From NCBI GenBank assembly GCA_030606215.1, contig JAUWGW010000002.1, positions 61,325 to 125,324 of the forward strand: a stretch of DNA of 64,000 nucleotides, read 5' to 3'. Under the pieces are notes generated by a model. That model was given only the letters and a program-made list of their open reading frames with translations. It had not been told where the DNA came from and did no database searches. This document shows positions 27,229 through 38,688 of this stretch, one piece after another. Origin of the DNA: a bacterium. Its GTDB lineage: Bacteria > NPL-UPA2 > JAUVJM01. The number at the start of each line of letters is the position of its first letter. The stretch's first letter is position 1. The position numbers and the translations under genes are program-made.

Positions 27229-28967
27229 CCTTCAAACTCCTGTTTCATTCTCTTTTCAATATCCTTGAAACTTTCAAGTTTATCTTCAGGAATATATTTC
27301 ATCCTTGCTATTTCCTCCCTGATTGGAAGTGTAATAAGCTCTTTCAATTCCACTCCATTCTCAAATCCTTTGAGGCACATTGTATGAAACCCCATGATAA
27401 TCTTGAGCATATGATATTGCTTCACAGGAGAGGTATAGGTATCTATTTCATGAAAGGCATTCTGGTGAAGAAAATCTTCCCTGATTGACTTTGCTGATTC
27501 AAGGGTAAGTCTATCCTGTGCTGACAGTGTATCAATCCCAACCAGTCGTGCAATCTCTTCAAGCTCTGCTTCTTGCTGAAGTAACCTCATTGCCTCGCGG
27601 TGAAGGTCTGGCCACTCAGATGCTATTTCTCTCTCCATAAATGGTTTGAGATTATCCAGATAGAGAGAATAACTGTTCAACCAGTTAATAGCGGGAAAAT
27701 GCCTCCTGTAGGCTAACTTATCCTCCAGACTCCAGAAAACCTGAACCACCTTTAGAGTTCCCTGAACAACCGGGTCAGCTAAATCTCCGCCAGGCGGGGA
27801 GACGGCTCCCACCACACTCAACGCTCCTCCACGGTGGTCTTTACCGAGACATACCACCCTTCCAGCCCGCTCATAGAATTGAGCAAGTCTCATCGGAAGA
27901 TAGGCAGGATAGCCTTCTTCTCCGGGCATCTCTTCCAGCCTGCCGGACAACTCTCTCAATGCTTCAGCCCATCTTGATGTAGAATCGGCCATAACGGCTA
28001 TACTGTATCCCATATCCCGGAAATACTCAGCAATTGTAATCCCTGTATATATGGAGGCTTCGCGTGCCGCAACAGGCATGTTTGAAGTATTGGCGATCAA
28101 TACAGTTCTCTCAATCAGTTTGCCCCCGGTCCTTGGGTCATCCAGTTCGGGGAGTTCCATTAAAACATCTGTCATCTCGTTGCCTCTTTCCCCACAACCT
28201 ATATAAACTATGATGTCAGCATGGGCCCACTTGGCAAATTGATGAAGGCACACAGTTTTTCCGCTTCCAAACGGACCCGGGATACAAGCTGTGCCTCCTT
28301 CAGCAATTGGGAAGAGTGTGTCTATCACACGCTGGCCTGTTACAAGGAGCTTCTCAGGCGGCAGTTTCTTCTGACAGGGTCTTTCAACACGGACAGGCCA
28401 TTTCTGAAACATACTGATAGACTTTTCCCCATCTTTTGTTTTGAGGCGTGCTACAGTATCCTCAATACGAAATTCCCCTTCACCTATCCATTCAATATAT
28501 CCCCCGATCCCCGGGGGAACAAGTATCCTGTGGCGAACTACTCTTGTTTCCTGAATTTCACCGAGTATATCCCCGGCAGAAACTTCCTCTCCCTTTTTTG
28601 CAGTTGGTTTAAATAACCACTTCTTCCTGCGGTCAAGGCCGGGTAGACGGAAGCCTCTGGTGATATAATCGCCGGTTTTCTCGCGAATCTGGTCAAGAGG
28701 ACGCTGAATACCATCATATATGGAACTCACTAAGCCAGGTCCCAGCTCTACACTTAGTGGTTCCCCGGTGCATGTTACAGGGGCTCCTATTTTAAGCCCT
28801 CCTGTTTCCTCGTAAACCTGAACTGAAGCTTCCTCACCACGAAGTTCAATGACCTCCCCGAGGAGATTTTTGTCACTAACCCGCACTACATCATACATCC
28901 TTGCTTCACCCATACCGTTGGCTATGACCAGCGGACCGGATATTTTGATTATTTTCCCCTCACTCAT
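27204..28967 (-). CDS. V-type ATP synthase subunit A
   Basis: [39 protein letters not shown]. Confidence 0.97.
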   Translation of the reverse strand: MSEGKIIKISGPLVIANGMGEARMYDVVRVSDKNLLGEVIELRGEEASVQVYEETGGLKIGAPVTCTGEPLSVELGPGLVSSIYDGIQRPLDQIREKTGDYITRGFRLPGLDRRKKWLFKPTAKKGEEVSAGDILGEIQETRVVRHRILVPPGIGGYIEWIGEGEFRIEDTVARLKTKDGEKSISMFQKWPVRVERPCQKKLPPEKLLVTGQRVIDTLFPIAEGGTACIPGPFGSGKTVCLHQFAKWAHADIIVYIGCGERGNEMTDVLMELPELDDPRTGGKLIERTVLIANTSNMPVAAREASIYTGITIAEYFRDMGYSIAVMADSTSRWAEALRELSGRLEEMPGEEGYPAYLPMRLAQFYERAGRVVCLGKDHRGGALSVVGAVSPPGGDLADPVVQGTLKVVQVFWSLEDKLAYRRHFPAINWLNSYSLYLDNLKPFMEREIASEWPDLHREAMRLLQQEAELEEIARLVGIDTLSAQDRLTLESAKSIREDFLHQNAFHEIDTYTSPVKQYHMLKIIMGFHTMCLKGFENGVELKELITLPIREEIARMKYIPEDKLESFKDIEKRMKQEFEGCLKSISQ

Positions 28968-29238
28968 CTCCTTCTCCTACTTCTGTACCAGTAGCCTTCT
29001 TAATCACATTTTCCAGAATTGCTTTCCCATATCCGAAACTTCCTTTTCTTCCGGGAATCACTGTTACATTTGGAGGAGGTTCTCCCTCTATCAAATCCTC
29101 TGTAATAAACACTATCCTTTTTTGCGTGATTGAATCAAGAATTTTTTGAGCCTCGGATGAATCCTTAGCCTCAAAGGTTGATATACCAAACGCCTTAAAA
29201 GGAAGTATTGATTTTCTATCCCCAATTATAGCTATCAT
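28960..29238 (-). CDS. V-type ATP synthase subunit F
   Basis: IAIIGDRKSILPFKAFGISTFEA...IVFITEDLIE; operon position. Confidence 0.88.
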   Translation of the reverse strand: MIAIIGDRKSILPFKAFGISTFEAKDSSEAQKILDSITQKRIVFITEDLIEGEPPPNVTVIPGRKGSFGYGKAILENVIKKATGTEVGEGDE

Positions 29239-30248
29239 GACGGGAGGGGAATCCTTTCTCTTATCATATCAACCGGCACACCATTAATTTTTCCTGAAAC
29301 TATGGTGCGGATTGATTTCAGTTCATTTTCCTTTATCATCAAATATGCGAAGAGGACTTCCGGTCCAAAAACTATATGTTTTGTAGATTTTAGAAACTGA
29401 AAGAGGTATTCATCAGCCAATCTCTCGAACCCGGCAGATGTTCCATCTGTCTTCCAGTAATCTAAACTCTCCCTTACAAGGTGAGAAAAATCCGTGTGAA
29501 GCCCGCTCGCAAACTCTTCAACCGGCTTGAAAAACGCTTTCTTGTCTAAACTCCCGTGGTCAAACAAAACTCTCTCAAGAAAATTTCTGTCTTTTCCCTG
29601 ATTATGAACACGGAAGAAAATTTTTATGTTTGAAAGGTCGGCAAAGAGCTCCAGGTATTCAATAAAAAACCTTTTTCCATATTCGGAAGAAACTCTGTAA
29701 AAGGTATTCACGAACTCTCTGTCCAGAACTACATCTATTGCCGAAAGCTCCTCTGTTTTCTCAAACTCGGTTTCTGCTTTTCTGACCGCATCTGCGAAAC
29801 CTTCCGGGAGAGCTCGCATTTTTCCTTCAGTTACAGCATACTTTATTTCTTTCACATCCAGATTCCCACAGTCAAAAAGATGAAGCTCAACATCCTTTGA
29901 GAAATATTTTGCTTTAAGCAAGACTTTGAAGTTGTAGAAATCATATTTCATGGTTAGAAGCTGGGTCAGCGGCATCTCTAAACTGAGTTGTTTCACAAGA
30001 GAAATTACTCCAATTAGTTCTTCTCTACACTTTTCTTCAAGAGCTTCTACAGATCCAACTCCATATTCTCCTCCCTGCAGTATTCTGAAAAGACTTTCCT
30101 CATCTTCTGCTTCCAGGAGCTGGCTCATAATCTGGTCTGACAAAAGCTTATTTTCAAGCACTCTTATATATGCAGTTGCATATGCATACCGTTTATCCTC
30201 AACAAATGTGGATTGCGGATTGCGGATTGTGGATTTAAGTCTTATCAT
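29235..30248 (-). CDS. V-type ATP synthase subunit C
   Basis: VEDKRYAYATAYIRVLENKLL...; native start may be near VEDKRYAY, the upstream MIRLKSTIRNPQSTF looks acquired. Confidence 0.85.
   Translation of the reverse strand: MIRLKSTIRNPQSTFVEDKRYAYATAYIRVLENKLLSDQIMSQLLEAEDEESLFRILQGGEYGVGSVEALEEKCREELIGVISLVKQLSLEMPLTQLLTMKYDFYNFKVLLKAKYFSKDVELHLFDCGNLDVKEIKYAVTEGKMRALPEGFADAVRKAETEFEKTEELSAIDVVLDREFVNTFYRVSSEYGKRFFIEYLELFADLSNIKIFFRVHNQGKDRNFLERVLFDHGSLDKKAFFKPVEEFASGLHTDFSHLVRESLDYWKTDGTSAGFERLADEYLFQFLKSTKHIVFGPEVLFAYLMIKENELKSIRTIVSGKINGVPVDMIRERIPLPS
30207..30237. repeat. Short heptamer tandem repeat (GGATTGC/TG)n at 5' end of subunit C gene
   Basis: TGTGGATTGCGGATTGCGGATTGTGGATTT. Confidence 0.7.
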
Positions 30249-31063
30249 TAATTGTTCTTTTCAAATTTTAGTTTTATCTGAGTGGGTTGCTTTATAAAGG
30301 ACAGTTGCTGATTCGCTGGCTTCTTATACACCTCAACAGGTTTCCTTATCTCATTCTGTGGAATTGCAAGTTTTGCACCGTTCTCTTCGAGAAAAATCTT
30401 AACGGTTTTGCGATTGAATCCGGGAATACCAAGTTTATGAAGTTCTTTGCATTCATCGCTGTCAGTTGTAAAGACAGGTATTTTTGCCTCAGCAATTCTT
30501 TTTGCCATTGTGTAAGTTTTTGAGCCTTTGGGGCCGAAAGGAACAAAAACAATATCTGCAAGGACACAGGAGAGCCAGTTCCTTTCCATTATATTCTTTC
30601 GCGACTGTTTTGTTTCATCTGGATTGCTGGCAGAAAGCATTAACAATTCACCACTTTTGGCCCGTCTGAAATACTCATCCCTTTCAGGAAACTCATGCAA
30701 TGGTGGATAAAACCTATCTAATAAAAAAGAATCAATTGTTTCTTGGTTTAGTCCTTTTGCCGAAAAAAGGGTTGTTGTTGTATTTTTTCTAAACAAACTC
30801 AGTCTAAAAATTTCAGTCTCTATCACCGAATGCCAGCCGCCAATATAATTCATTTCGTATTCTCGCACTGTAAAAAGGACCTGGTTCGTCTCCAGCAGTG
30901 CAATCCCACCACTTTTGTCTGAACAAATTACGGCTATAGTAAAGTGGTCAAGAAGTTCTAATGGGCCGCTATAATAAATTTTATCAGGGCATTTATCTCC
31001 CAGTCTTTCAATAAGTTTTCGTGGATATTTAGAATCGTTCGGAGTTGCTATTTTACATTCCAT
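30248..31063 (-). CDS. DprA/SMF-like Rossmann-fold protein
   Basis: NDSKYPRKLIERLGDKCPDKIYYSGPLELLDHFTIAVICSDK...LADIVFVPFGPKGSKTYTMAKRIAEAKIPVFTTDSDE. Confidence 0.65.
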   Translation of the reverse strand: MECKIATPNDSKYPRKLIERLGDKCPDKIYYSGPLELLDHFTIAVICSDKSGGIALLETNQVLFTVREYEMNYIGGWHSVIETEIFRLSLFRKNTTTTLFSAKGLNQETIDSFLLDRFYPPLHEFPERDEYFRRAKSGELLMLSASNPDETKQSRKNIMERNWLSCVLADIVFVPFGPKGSKTYTMAKRIAEAKIPVFTTDSDECKELHKLGIPGFNRKTVKIFLEENGAKLAIPQNEIRKPVEVYKKPANQQLSFIKQPTQIKLKFEKNN

Positions 31064-34000
31064 AACTTTTTTGCAACCAAGTCTATTTCCTTTTCAATGC
31101 TTTCTATACTTTTGCCTCTTTTAACAAGATTGTGTGCTTTTCCTGATAGTTCCGCAAGTTTCTTATGAGTTTTATTACTGTTATTAAACAGTGGGATAGC
31201 AAAATTATTCATAATAGATGGAGTCCCAAATCCCCTTCCTGCAGCCGAGAAGCTTTTAATAAAATCATTAACAATCTCTGAGTTTAATATAGCACAAAGA
31301 TAATGAGCCTCGTCTTTGTTATTAGTAGGAATAAAAGAAGTAACTTTAGTAGAAATCATTGATTTTGTTCCAATGTCGGTTCTAACGCTTGATAAAACCA
31401 CGGTGGACATCTTAGATGCCATTGCCTTCCAAGTAACCCGATATTTACTGAATGTATACTTTCCTACTCCGAAAATAGCATAAGGTTCAGTCTTTCTTGC
31501 CAATTCCCTTATTACTTTGGAGCCACGCGAAAGTAAAATTTGCTCAAATTGTTTAAGATAGGCAAGAGTCATCGGAACATTTTGAAGCATCCAATTTTCG
31601 CTGTAAGGTTTTTGCTTCTTCGGATCTTGAGGTACCAATAAATAAAAATTATCTTTTATTCCAAATTTTACTATATTTTCTCCGGTTATTGCTGGGAATA
31701 ATAAATGTGGCTCTATAGATGTTATAACACTTTTTATTTTACTTTTACCTCTCTCATGTAGATTCTCAATAACAGGGAAACCATCAGGTCGAACTTCCTT
31801 AATCTGCAACCAAAAAATTCCATAAGGATCTGCATTTACGCCGAGGTGAGCAACATATGGATTTTGTCCTTTTAATTGAGCATAAACTTTCAGTTCCTTA
31901 GGTTGTGCAGTTTGCCAGGATGAAGATGGTTTGTCGGGATTGACAGGTATCGCCTGTAGCTGTTTTATCTCGCAATTTGTTTTGACTTTATCCAGAGACC
32001 AGTCTGGCGGGATACGACCAATCTTAGGTTTTCGCTTCCATTCAATGACTTTGACAGGGTAGGTTGTTTTCTCTCCCTTTCTCATGAAAAATACGGATGT
32101 CTTATTAGCAGACTGGAAAGGCTGTAAATTTACCATATCTTCCATGCCTAAAACTTTGAGAGGAATCTCCTTGTCTTTTAATTCAAATTGCCTGAATCCT
32201 TCTCCTGCTCCTTTTGATTTAAAGACTTCCATAGTAATTATAAACCCTAAAATTCCTTTGCTCTGCAGGTAATTATCTGCAGATGCATAAGTAAATAACA
32301 TAGAGAAATCTTTTTTGCCACCCCCTAATCTTGCCTCATAACCCCTCAGGGAAAAAAGTCCATATCTCTGCCATAGTTTAAGGGTTCTCTTTCGGTAATC
32401 ATCTGAGAGATAATCCCATCTTACCCAGGGGGGATTGCCAATCACAAAATCAAATTTACCCAGATAGACAGGAGCGAATGCATTTTTTATATATCGTGTC
32501 CATATTCCATTCTCCCCATTATCATCTAACTCTTTTATGCGTCTGTAAATATCGGCAAGAAGTGATGTCTCTTTTTCAGGTAGTTTAAACTCTGTTTTAA
32601 CTTTATTTTTGAAGTTTTCTGGCTTAACTTTTCCTCTTAAGGCAACATCCATCATTGACGTAAACTTATCTATATGACTTTTCTCCTTCATTGAAATTGG
32701 AAAAGTGTAGTTACCTTTTGTTGTAGTAAAAATGATTGTGTCCTCAAATGGGAGTTCTCCTTCTTCTACATAATTGGTTGGTGTAAGTATAGAATCGCAT
32801 AAGTAAACCGGGATGGAAATTGGCCGTATGTATGAAATGAACCTTGAAAATGCAATTAAATAATTTGTGCGGGCTGATAACACTGCAATTGGATTCAAAT
32901 CAAAACCTACGATATTTTCGAGTATGTGGCGTGCTACAGTTTCTTTATTACCTTTAGCATGTCTAACTGCTTTATTAATAGCTTGGACCAGAAAAGTGCC
33001 TGACCCACAGGCAGGGTCAAGGAAACGAGAACCAATAATTCCTTTATATCCACTTTTATCTATTACATAGCCTGCAAGCCAGTCTGGGGTATAATATTCT
33101 CCTAAGTCGTGTCGCAACTTCCGAGGAATGATTAACTCATATAGCCTTTGCAGTAAGTCTTTTGTCCATTCAGGTTCAAGAATTGGGGTTGCTGATTCAA
33201 AATCAGAAAGTGCATTTACAATATTACGGAAAATGTTTGCGATATGTGAATCCCATCCATCAAGATACCAGGAGAAGAAATCTGCTTCCAAAAAGTTAAT
33301 AATTCCCTGGTCGTTAAAGTCTGCACCACTCTCTAAATACGTTAATCTATTCTTTAATTCATCATCGTCCATTGCAGTGAGTCCTTTAACCAGAGACTTT
33401 ACTGTACTTTCGTCTTGCAACGAAACAAGTTCAATGGAAATAATCTTCATAAGGAACGCGTAGAAAGTGTGAATTGCAAAAAGCAGTTGTTTAAGTCTAA
33501 CCCCGGCCGGCATCTGGTACAATCTCGATGTTTCCGCGGCCGATTTTTCTGCCTTCTCTAATTCCTGCCCATATACAACACCAAAGATTCTATCCCATTC
33601 ATGGAAGAATGTCTTTATTCTGGAAGGCACCTGTCTTCTCTGAGCTCTCATCAGTGTGGAATATAGTCCAGACACTGCTTGCTGGGCTATCTCGCAGGTA
33701 GGAGCAAATACTGTAGCAAGGTTCTCTGCGGTTAAAGGACGCCGAGCCGAAGCCCTGACAAATATTAGTAGGTTACTAATACTTGATTTGTTTATTGGAT
33801 ATGGACCCGAGACCTGAAAGCCACGTTTGGCTTCAACCTCGGGGGAAAGAACAGCTTGTATCTTTTTTATAGGTGTAGGCGTTTGTAAAATTGCAGGGAC
33901 TTTTGTAAATCTTAAGAAAAGTATGTGTTCGCCGTCAGTTGCAACCCCAACTGCTTTCTCCAGGAAATCTTCTTTCTGTTGTCCAAAATGTACAGCCTGC

Positions 34001-34305
34001 TCAGCTAAGTAGCGTTGAAGTTGTTCTGTAACTATTTTGACATCTGTCTTTTTTGATAATTTGCCTGGGACTTTATATTCTATTGTTAGGTAACCATAGA
34101 CCGCATCCGGTCTCCCTCTAAAAGCCGTGGCTGTTTTCTCATATCTGACAATGTTAATGTCAATACCCATCTTCTTAAATGTTTTTTGAAGCAATGGTTC
34201 CATGCCCATTTTGAGGTCTTCTTCTGTTTTAGCTTTGCGAGCAATTTCTTTAATATCTTTTGCTAATTTCTCCGTGTCTATTTGCCAGTATTTTTTTTCT
34301 TTCAT
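31048..34305 (-). CDS. Type IIG-like restriction-modification protein: PD-(D/E)xK-like N-terminus plus N6-adenine methylase
   Basis: GRPDAVYGYLTIEYK (PD..ExK); RFLDPACGSGTFLVQAINKA (motif I); DFVIGNPPWVRWDYL (NPPW); C-terminal target-recognition-like region. Confidence 0.88.
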   Translation of the reverse strand: MKEKKYWQIDTEKLAKDIKEIARKAKTEEDLKMGMEPLLQKTFKKMGIDINIVRYEKTATAFRGRPDAVYGYLTIEYKVPGKLSKKTDVKIVTEQLQRYLAEQAVHFGQQKEDFLEKAVGVATDGEHILFLRFTKVPAILQTPTPIKKIQAVLSPEVEAKRGFQVSGPYPINKSSISNLLIFVRASARRPLTAENLATVFAPTCEIAQQAVSGLYSTLMRAQRRQVPSRIKTFFHEWDRIFGVVYGQELEKAEKSAAETSRLYQMPAGVRLKQLLFAIHTFYAFLMKIISIELVSLQDESTVKSLVKGLTAMDDDELKNRLTYLESGADFNDQGIINFLEADFFSWYLDGWDSHIANIFRNIVNALSDFESATPILEPEWTKDLLQRLYELIIPRKLRHDLGEYYTPDWLAGYVIDKSGYKGIIGSRFLDPACGSGTFLVQAINKAVRHAKGNKETVARHILENIVGFDLNPIAVLSARTNYLIAFSRFISYIRPISIPVYLCDSILTPTNYVEEGELPFEDTIIFTTTKGNYTFPISMKEKSHIDKFTSMMDVALRGKVKPENFKNKVKTEFKLPEKETSLLADIYRRIKELDDNGENGIWTRYIKNAFAPVYLGKFDFVIGNPPWVRWDYLSDDYRKRTLKLWQRYGLFSLRGYEARLGGGKKDFSMLFTYASADNYLQSKGILGFIITMEVFKSKGAGEGFRQFELKDKEIPLKVLGMEDMVNLQPFQSANKTSVFFMRKGEKTTYPVKVIEWKRKPKIGRIPPDWSLDKVKTNCEIKQLQAIPVNPDKPSSSWQTAQPKELKVYAQLKGQNPYVAHLGVNADPYGIFWLQIKEVRPDGFPVIENLHERGKSKIKSVITSIEPHLLFPAITGENIVKFGIKDNFYLLVPQDPKKQKPYSENWMLQNVPMTLAYLKQFEQILLSRGSKVIRELARKTEPYAIFGVGKYTFSKYRVTWKAMASKMSTVVLSSVRTDIGTKSMISTKVTSFIPTNNKDEAHYLCAILNSEIVNDFIKSFSAAGRGFGTPSIMNNFAIPLFNNSNKTHKKLAELSGKAHNLVKRGKSIESIEKEIDLVAKKLWNVK

Positions 34306-34322
34306 TGATTCTCAAGTAGAAT

Positions 34323-34922
34323 TTAGTGCAATTTCAGAATTTTTGAAACTTCTGTTTCCAGCTCTTCTCTCTTCTTCTTGAAAAATGAACTGAGACTGCA
34401 GTTTATCTCTATTCTCCCCATTTTCAGAATAAAACCACCGTCAATATTCACTTCTTCTTGAGCTAACTCCAGAGCTGCAGATTTGCCTATCTTATGGAGT
34501 GTTTTGTTTGCCTCATTTATCAAGGATTTGGTAATTCTCTTCCTGTCCATATTTGATATGAAGATTTTTCCGTTACCTGGTTCAGCCAGTTGGAGAATGA
34601 GTTTTTTTACAAGTTTTCTATAATCATCATCACTTAAGTTTCGTATATCCTCAAATGCAGTTTTGAATGTTTCATCAAGTAAGAACCTTTTTTCCGTAAG
34701 CAGCGCTTTTCTGAAATCTAACTGTGTTGTGGCAAGTTTACTTCTTCTCTCTTCTTTAATTCTCCCCTCTGCTTCACGTAATAAATTTTCCCTGAGTCTG
34801 GCAATTCTCTCTTCGCCCTCCTTCGTAATTTCTTGCACTCTTTTCTTTATGCGGGAATCAATCTCAGAGAGTTTCACGTCAGTCTCTTCTCTGATCTTCT
34901 TCAGTATATGTTCAAGTGCCAT
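34323..34922 (-). CDS. V-type ATP synthase subunit E
   Basis: Charged coiled-coil N-terminus; VNIDGGFILKMGRIEINCSLSSFF; operon position. Confidence 0.85.
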   Translation of the reverse strand: MALEHILKKIREETDVKLSEIDSRIKKRVQEITKEGEERIARLRENLLREAEGRIKEERRSKLATTQLDFRKALLTEKRFLLDETFKTAFEDIRNLSDDDYRKLVKKLILQLAEPGNGKIFISNMDRKRITKSLINEANKTLHKIGKSAALELAQEEVNIDGGFILKMGRIEINCSLSSFFKKKREELETEVSKILKLH

Positions 34923-34923
34923 G

Positions 34924-35439
<516 letters not shown>

Positions 35440-35440
35440 A

Positions 35441-37423
35441 TTATCTTATTTCAATATGTCTGTTCTCTACCGCAAATGGGCGGAAGGTTCGTCCTCCACC
35501 CTGATAGAACTTGGTAAAGAATTCCACGAATTGAAGCCGCACTGTGTGAATGAAGGCACTCAGGACATTTATTGCCATATTGAAGAAGTGCCCCCCGACG
35601 AAAATCGGGAGAGCTAAGATAATCCCGAGTTTTGGCACTTTCATTGCCATTCCAGCCATAGTATTTATTGCTGTAGCCATGGCAAGTGTTGCAAGTCCGA
35701 GAGCGAAAAGCCTGACATAAGAAAGGATATCTCCAAAACAGCCGACAATCCCATACAGACGGTAAATTCCAAGCCCTATCCGCTTGAATAAATTTCTACT
35801 CCCTGGCTGGATAAACATACCACACACACCGGAAATAATTAAAATTCTTGCTATTAAATCCCAGGAACCGCCGAGCGGGCTTTTCTCTACAAGCCCGAGA
35901 AGCACTATATCTGGTTTCCTTACAAGACCCAGGATAAGAAGCCCGGGCAAAAGTATGAGCCATGGTATCTGCCCTAATATAGCCCGCATGCGATTCTGCT
36001 TTAGTTCTACAAGCATTTTCACAAGAAACCCAAACCATACCTGGATAAATCCAATCCCGAAACAAAATATAAGGAAGGGAAGAAATTGTTTCATAGGGTC
36101 AAGAATCATAACGGAATCACGAAAAGTTTTCAAAAATCTCAAGTTTTTAGGAACATTCTCAAACTGGAGTCCGAATATACCTCCTGTGAGGCATCCGATA
36201 ACAACTGTCACAACACCTGCTATGAGTAAAAGAGTCAGAAGCTGCCTGCCTGCCTTGCCTAAATTCAGTTTCTTAAGGAAAAACAATGCTAAGGCTGCAA
36301 GTAGCAAACCATATCCTGCATCTGTCAAACAGACCCCGAAGAAAAGAGCGAAGAAAGGTGCCAGTAGTGGAGTTGGGTCCATTTCTCCGGGATTCGGCAT
36401 CCCGTATAAACCTGTCACTACTTCAAAAGGCTGGATGATCTTTTTATTCTCAAGGTCAACCGGGGGAGTTTCTCCTTCATTAGGAACTGTCGTTTCCACA
36501 TGGATTTCAGGAAATTTTTCCTCCAATCTGCCGGCAATGTATCTCAAATCTCTTTCTTTGGTCCACCCTTCCAGGATGAAGGTAGATTCAGTAACCTTGA
36601 GTTCTTTGAGGACATTCTGCCTTTCCCTGAAATTGCATAGATGGTCATGCAAAATCAACAGTGCTCTGATGTGAGAGGAAGCTTTTTCTGTCTCTCTTTC
36701 TAAAACTTCTCTTGCCTCCTTGATTTTTGAGTGACGCGTTCTGATTTTTTCAAGGATTTCTACGGGAGTTTTCCGGGATTCATCTCCTCCCACCTCAGGC
36801 AGATGCACTATCTGAGATTCCTCAACCTGCCCATCTAAAAGTGAGCGCTCTTTCCTCAGAATTGTAATGAGGCAGTAAATGGCGGCTTTCGTCTCTTCAA
36901 TAATTTCAACAGTCCCAACTTTTTCAATTTCGTCTGTTAATGAAGAGAAACTACGCCGTGGAACTTTAACAAGAAGTAACTCCGCATTCTCAGTTCCATT
37001 GAGTTCTTCAAAAGTAAGGGTGAGTTTCCTCCATGGGAATAATTCCTGAGATTTAGTTCGGAGATTGCTTTCCTCAATATTCAACTCCCTCAATTTTCCT
37101 TCTCTTTCTCTGCACTCCTCGTAAACTCTCTCAAGGTCAAAATTTTCTGTTACCTCCTGATATTCTCTGAAATCTACCTTTACCTTCTCCGGCAGGAAAC
37201 TTTCCATAACTCCTTTTTTCTGGAATGGGCTGAAACTCTTCAGGCAGAACTCAACCTGGTTGATTTCCTTCTCGCTCGTCTCGCTGATTTCTACAGGTGC
37301 AGCATCTCTCTCAGATACTTCCACAACCTCTAAAACTCCTGCCTTCTGTAATTCCTTAAGCGCATCATCCTGGCAGGATTTATGCCCCATTATGCGTATC
37401 TTGACAAACTTTGCAATCGCCAA
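35441..37423 (-). CDS. V-type ATP synthase subunit I (a)
   Basis: PTPLLAPFFALFFGVCLTDAGYGLLLAALALFFLKK; multi-TM C-terminal half. Confidence 0.94.
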   Translation of the reverse strand: MAIAKFVKIRIMGHKSCQDDALKELQKAGVLEVVEVSERDAAPVEISETSEKEINQVEFCLKSFSPFQKKGVMESFLPEKVKVDFREYQEVTENFDLERVYEECREREGKLRELNIEESNLRTKSQELFPWRKLTLTFEELNGTENAELLLVKVPRRSFSSLTDEIEKVGTVEIIEETKAAIYCLITILRKERSLLDGQVEESQIVHLPEVGGDESRKTPVEILEKIRTRHSKIKEAREVLERETEKASSHIRALLILHDHLCNFRERQNVLKELKVTESTFILEGWTKERDLRYIAGRLEEKFPEIHVETTVPNEGETPPVDLENKKIIQPFEVVTGLYGMPNPGEMDPTPLLAPFFALFFGVCLTDAGYGLLLAALALFFLKKLNLGKAGRQLLTLLLIAGVVTVVIGCLTGGIFGLQFENVPKNLRFLKTFRDSVMILDPMKQFLPFLIFCFGIGFIQVWFGFLVKMLVELKQNRMRAILGQIPWLILLPGLLILGLVRKPDIVLLGLVEKSPLGGSWDLIARILIISGVCGMFIQPGSRNLFKRIGLGIYRLYGIVGCFGDILSYVRLFALGLATLAMATAINTMAGMAMKVPKLGIILALPIFVGGHFFNMAINVLSAFIHTVRLQFVEFFTKFYQGGGRTFRPFAVENRHIEIR

Positions 37424-37424
37424 T

Positions 37425-37760
37425 TCAATCTCCCAGGATTTTCTCCTTAATAACCCTGATAGCTTTTTTTCTATTCTTTGAGACCGAGTTTCTCAATTCT
37501 TCTTTATCCTTTTCGTGTTTTCTGGAGAGAGCACGAATTTCTTTATCACACTCTTCCTGCGCTTTTCCGGACATTACCTCAATTTCTTCCTTTATTTCCG
37601 ATTCGGCTTTTATTAGTTTCTCCTCAACTTCTGAAGCCGCTTTTCTATACCTAATTTTCTCTTCTTTCTCAGCGTTCTTAATACTCTCTCTCCCTTCAGC
37701 TTCAACCTGCCTGATTTTTTCAAGCGTTTCCATTTCTTCAGTCCGAAGTCCCAAGTCCAA
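37425..37760 (-). CDS. V-type ATPase peripheral-stalk (G/H-type) coiled-coil protein
   Basis: Glu/Lys-rich coiled coil at operon start, upstream of subunit I. Confidence 0.6.
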   Translation of the reverse strand: MDLGLRTEEMETLEKIRQVEAEGRESIKNAEKEEKIRYRKAASEVEEKLIKAESEIKEEIEVMSGKAQEECDKEIRALSRKHEKDKEELRNSVSKNRKKAIRVIKEKILGD

Positions 37761-38688
37761 GGTCCTGGGAGAACCATTCTATGGTCTTTTTCAACCCCTC
37801 TTCAAGCTCAACGCTGGGTTCCCAACCCAACTCCTGTTTTGCTCTGCTGATATCAGGTTTACGCACTTTCGGGTCATCTACAGGGAGTGGTTTGAAAATA
37901 ATCTCGCTTTTACTCCCTGTCAGGGAAAGAATAAGGCGGGCAAAATCAGTAATTGAAATCTCGTTTGGATTCCCTAAGTTTACAGGTTCACATATTTCTG
38001 AATTTGTCAACTTCACTATGCCCTCTACAAGGTCTGTTATGTAACAGAAACTTCTTGTTTGAGAACCATCGCCGAAGATAGTGAGAGGTTCACCCGAGAG
38101 AGCTTGACTTATGAAAGCTGGCACAACTCTTCCATCGTTCTTACGCATCCTGGGACCGAATGTATTAAAAATCCTAACTATTCTCGTTTTTATGCCATGC
38201 ACTCTATGGTATGCCATTGTTAGAGCTTCCGAAAATCTTTTCGCTTCATCATACACCCCTCTTGGACCGATTGGGTTCACATTGCCCCAGTAGTCTTCCC
38301 GCTGAGGATGAACGAGAGGGTCACCATAGACTTCAGAAGAGGATGCAAGCAGAAAAGACGAACCTTTCGCTTTTGCCAGTCCAAGAGCTTTATGAGTTCC
38401 GAGAGAGCCGACTTTGAGTGTCTGGATTGGAAGTTCCAGGTAGTCAATAGGACTTGCAGGAGAGGCAAAGTGAAGGATGCAATCAATATCTTCATCAAGG
38501 TCAATATATTCTGTCACATCCTGTCTTAAAAAGGTGAAATTGCTATTGTCTCTGAGATGGGATATGTTCCTTAGATTCCCTGTGATAAGGTTATCAATAC
38601 AGATTACTCTGTGGTTCTCACTGATGAGCTTCTCACATAGATGAGAACCTATAAATCCGCTGCCTCCTGTAACAAGGAACCTTTTCAT
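37738..38688 (-). CDS. UDP-glucuronate decarboxylase-like NAD-dependent epimerase
   Basis: [19 protein letters not shown]...[26 protein letters not shown]. Confidence 0.88.
   Translation of the reverse strand: MKRFLVTGGSGFIGSHLCEKLISENHRVICIDNLITGNLRNISHLRDNSNFTFLRQDVTEYIDLDEDIDCILHFASPASPIDYLELPIQTLKVGSLGTHKALGLAKAKGSSFLLASSSEVYGDPLVHPQREDYWGNVNPIGPRGVYDEAKRFSEALTMAYHRVHGIKTRIVRIFNTFGPRMRKNDGRVVPAFISQALSGEPLTIFGDGSQTRSFCYITDLVEGIVKLTNSEICEPVNLGNPNEISITDFARLILSLTGSKSEIIFKPLPVDDPKVRKPDISRAKQELGWEPSVELEEGLKKTIEWFSQDLGLGTSD

Noticed and set aside
35784-36674. 296-aa plus-strand ORF
   Set aside because: Antisense to well-supported V-ATPase subunit I; no recognisable motifs.
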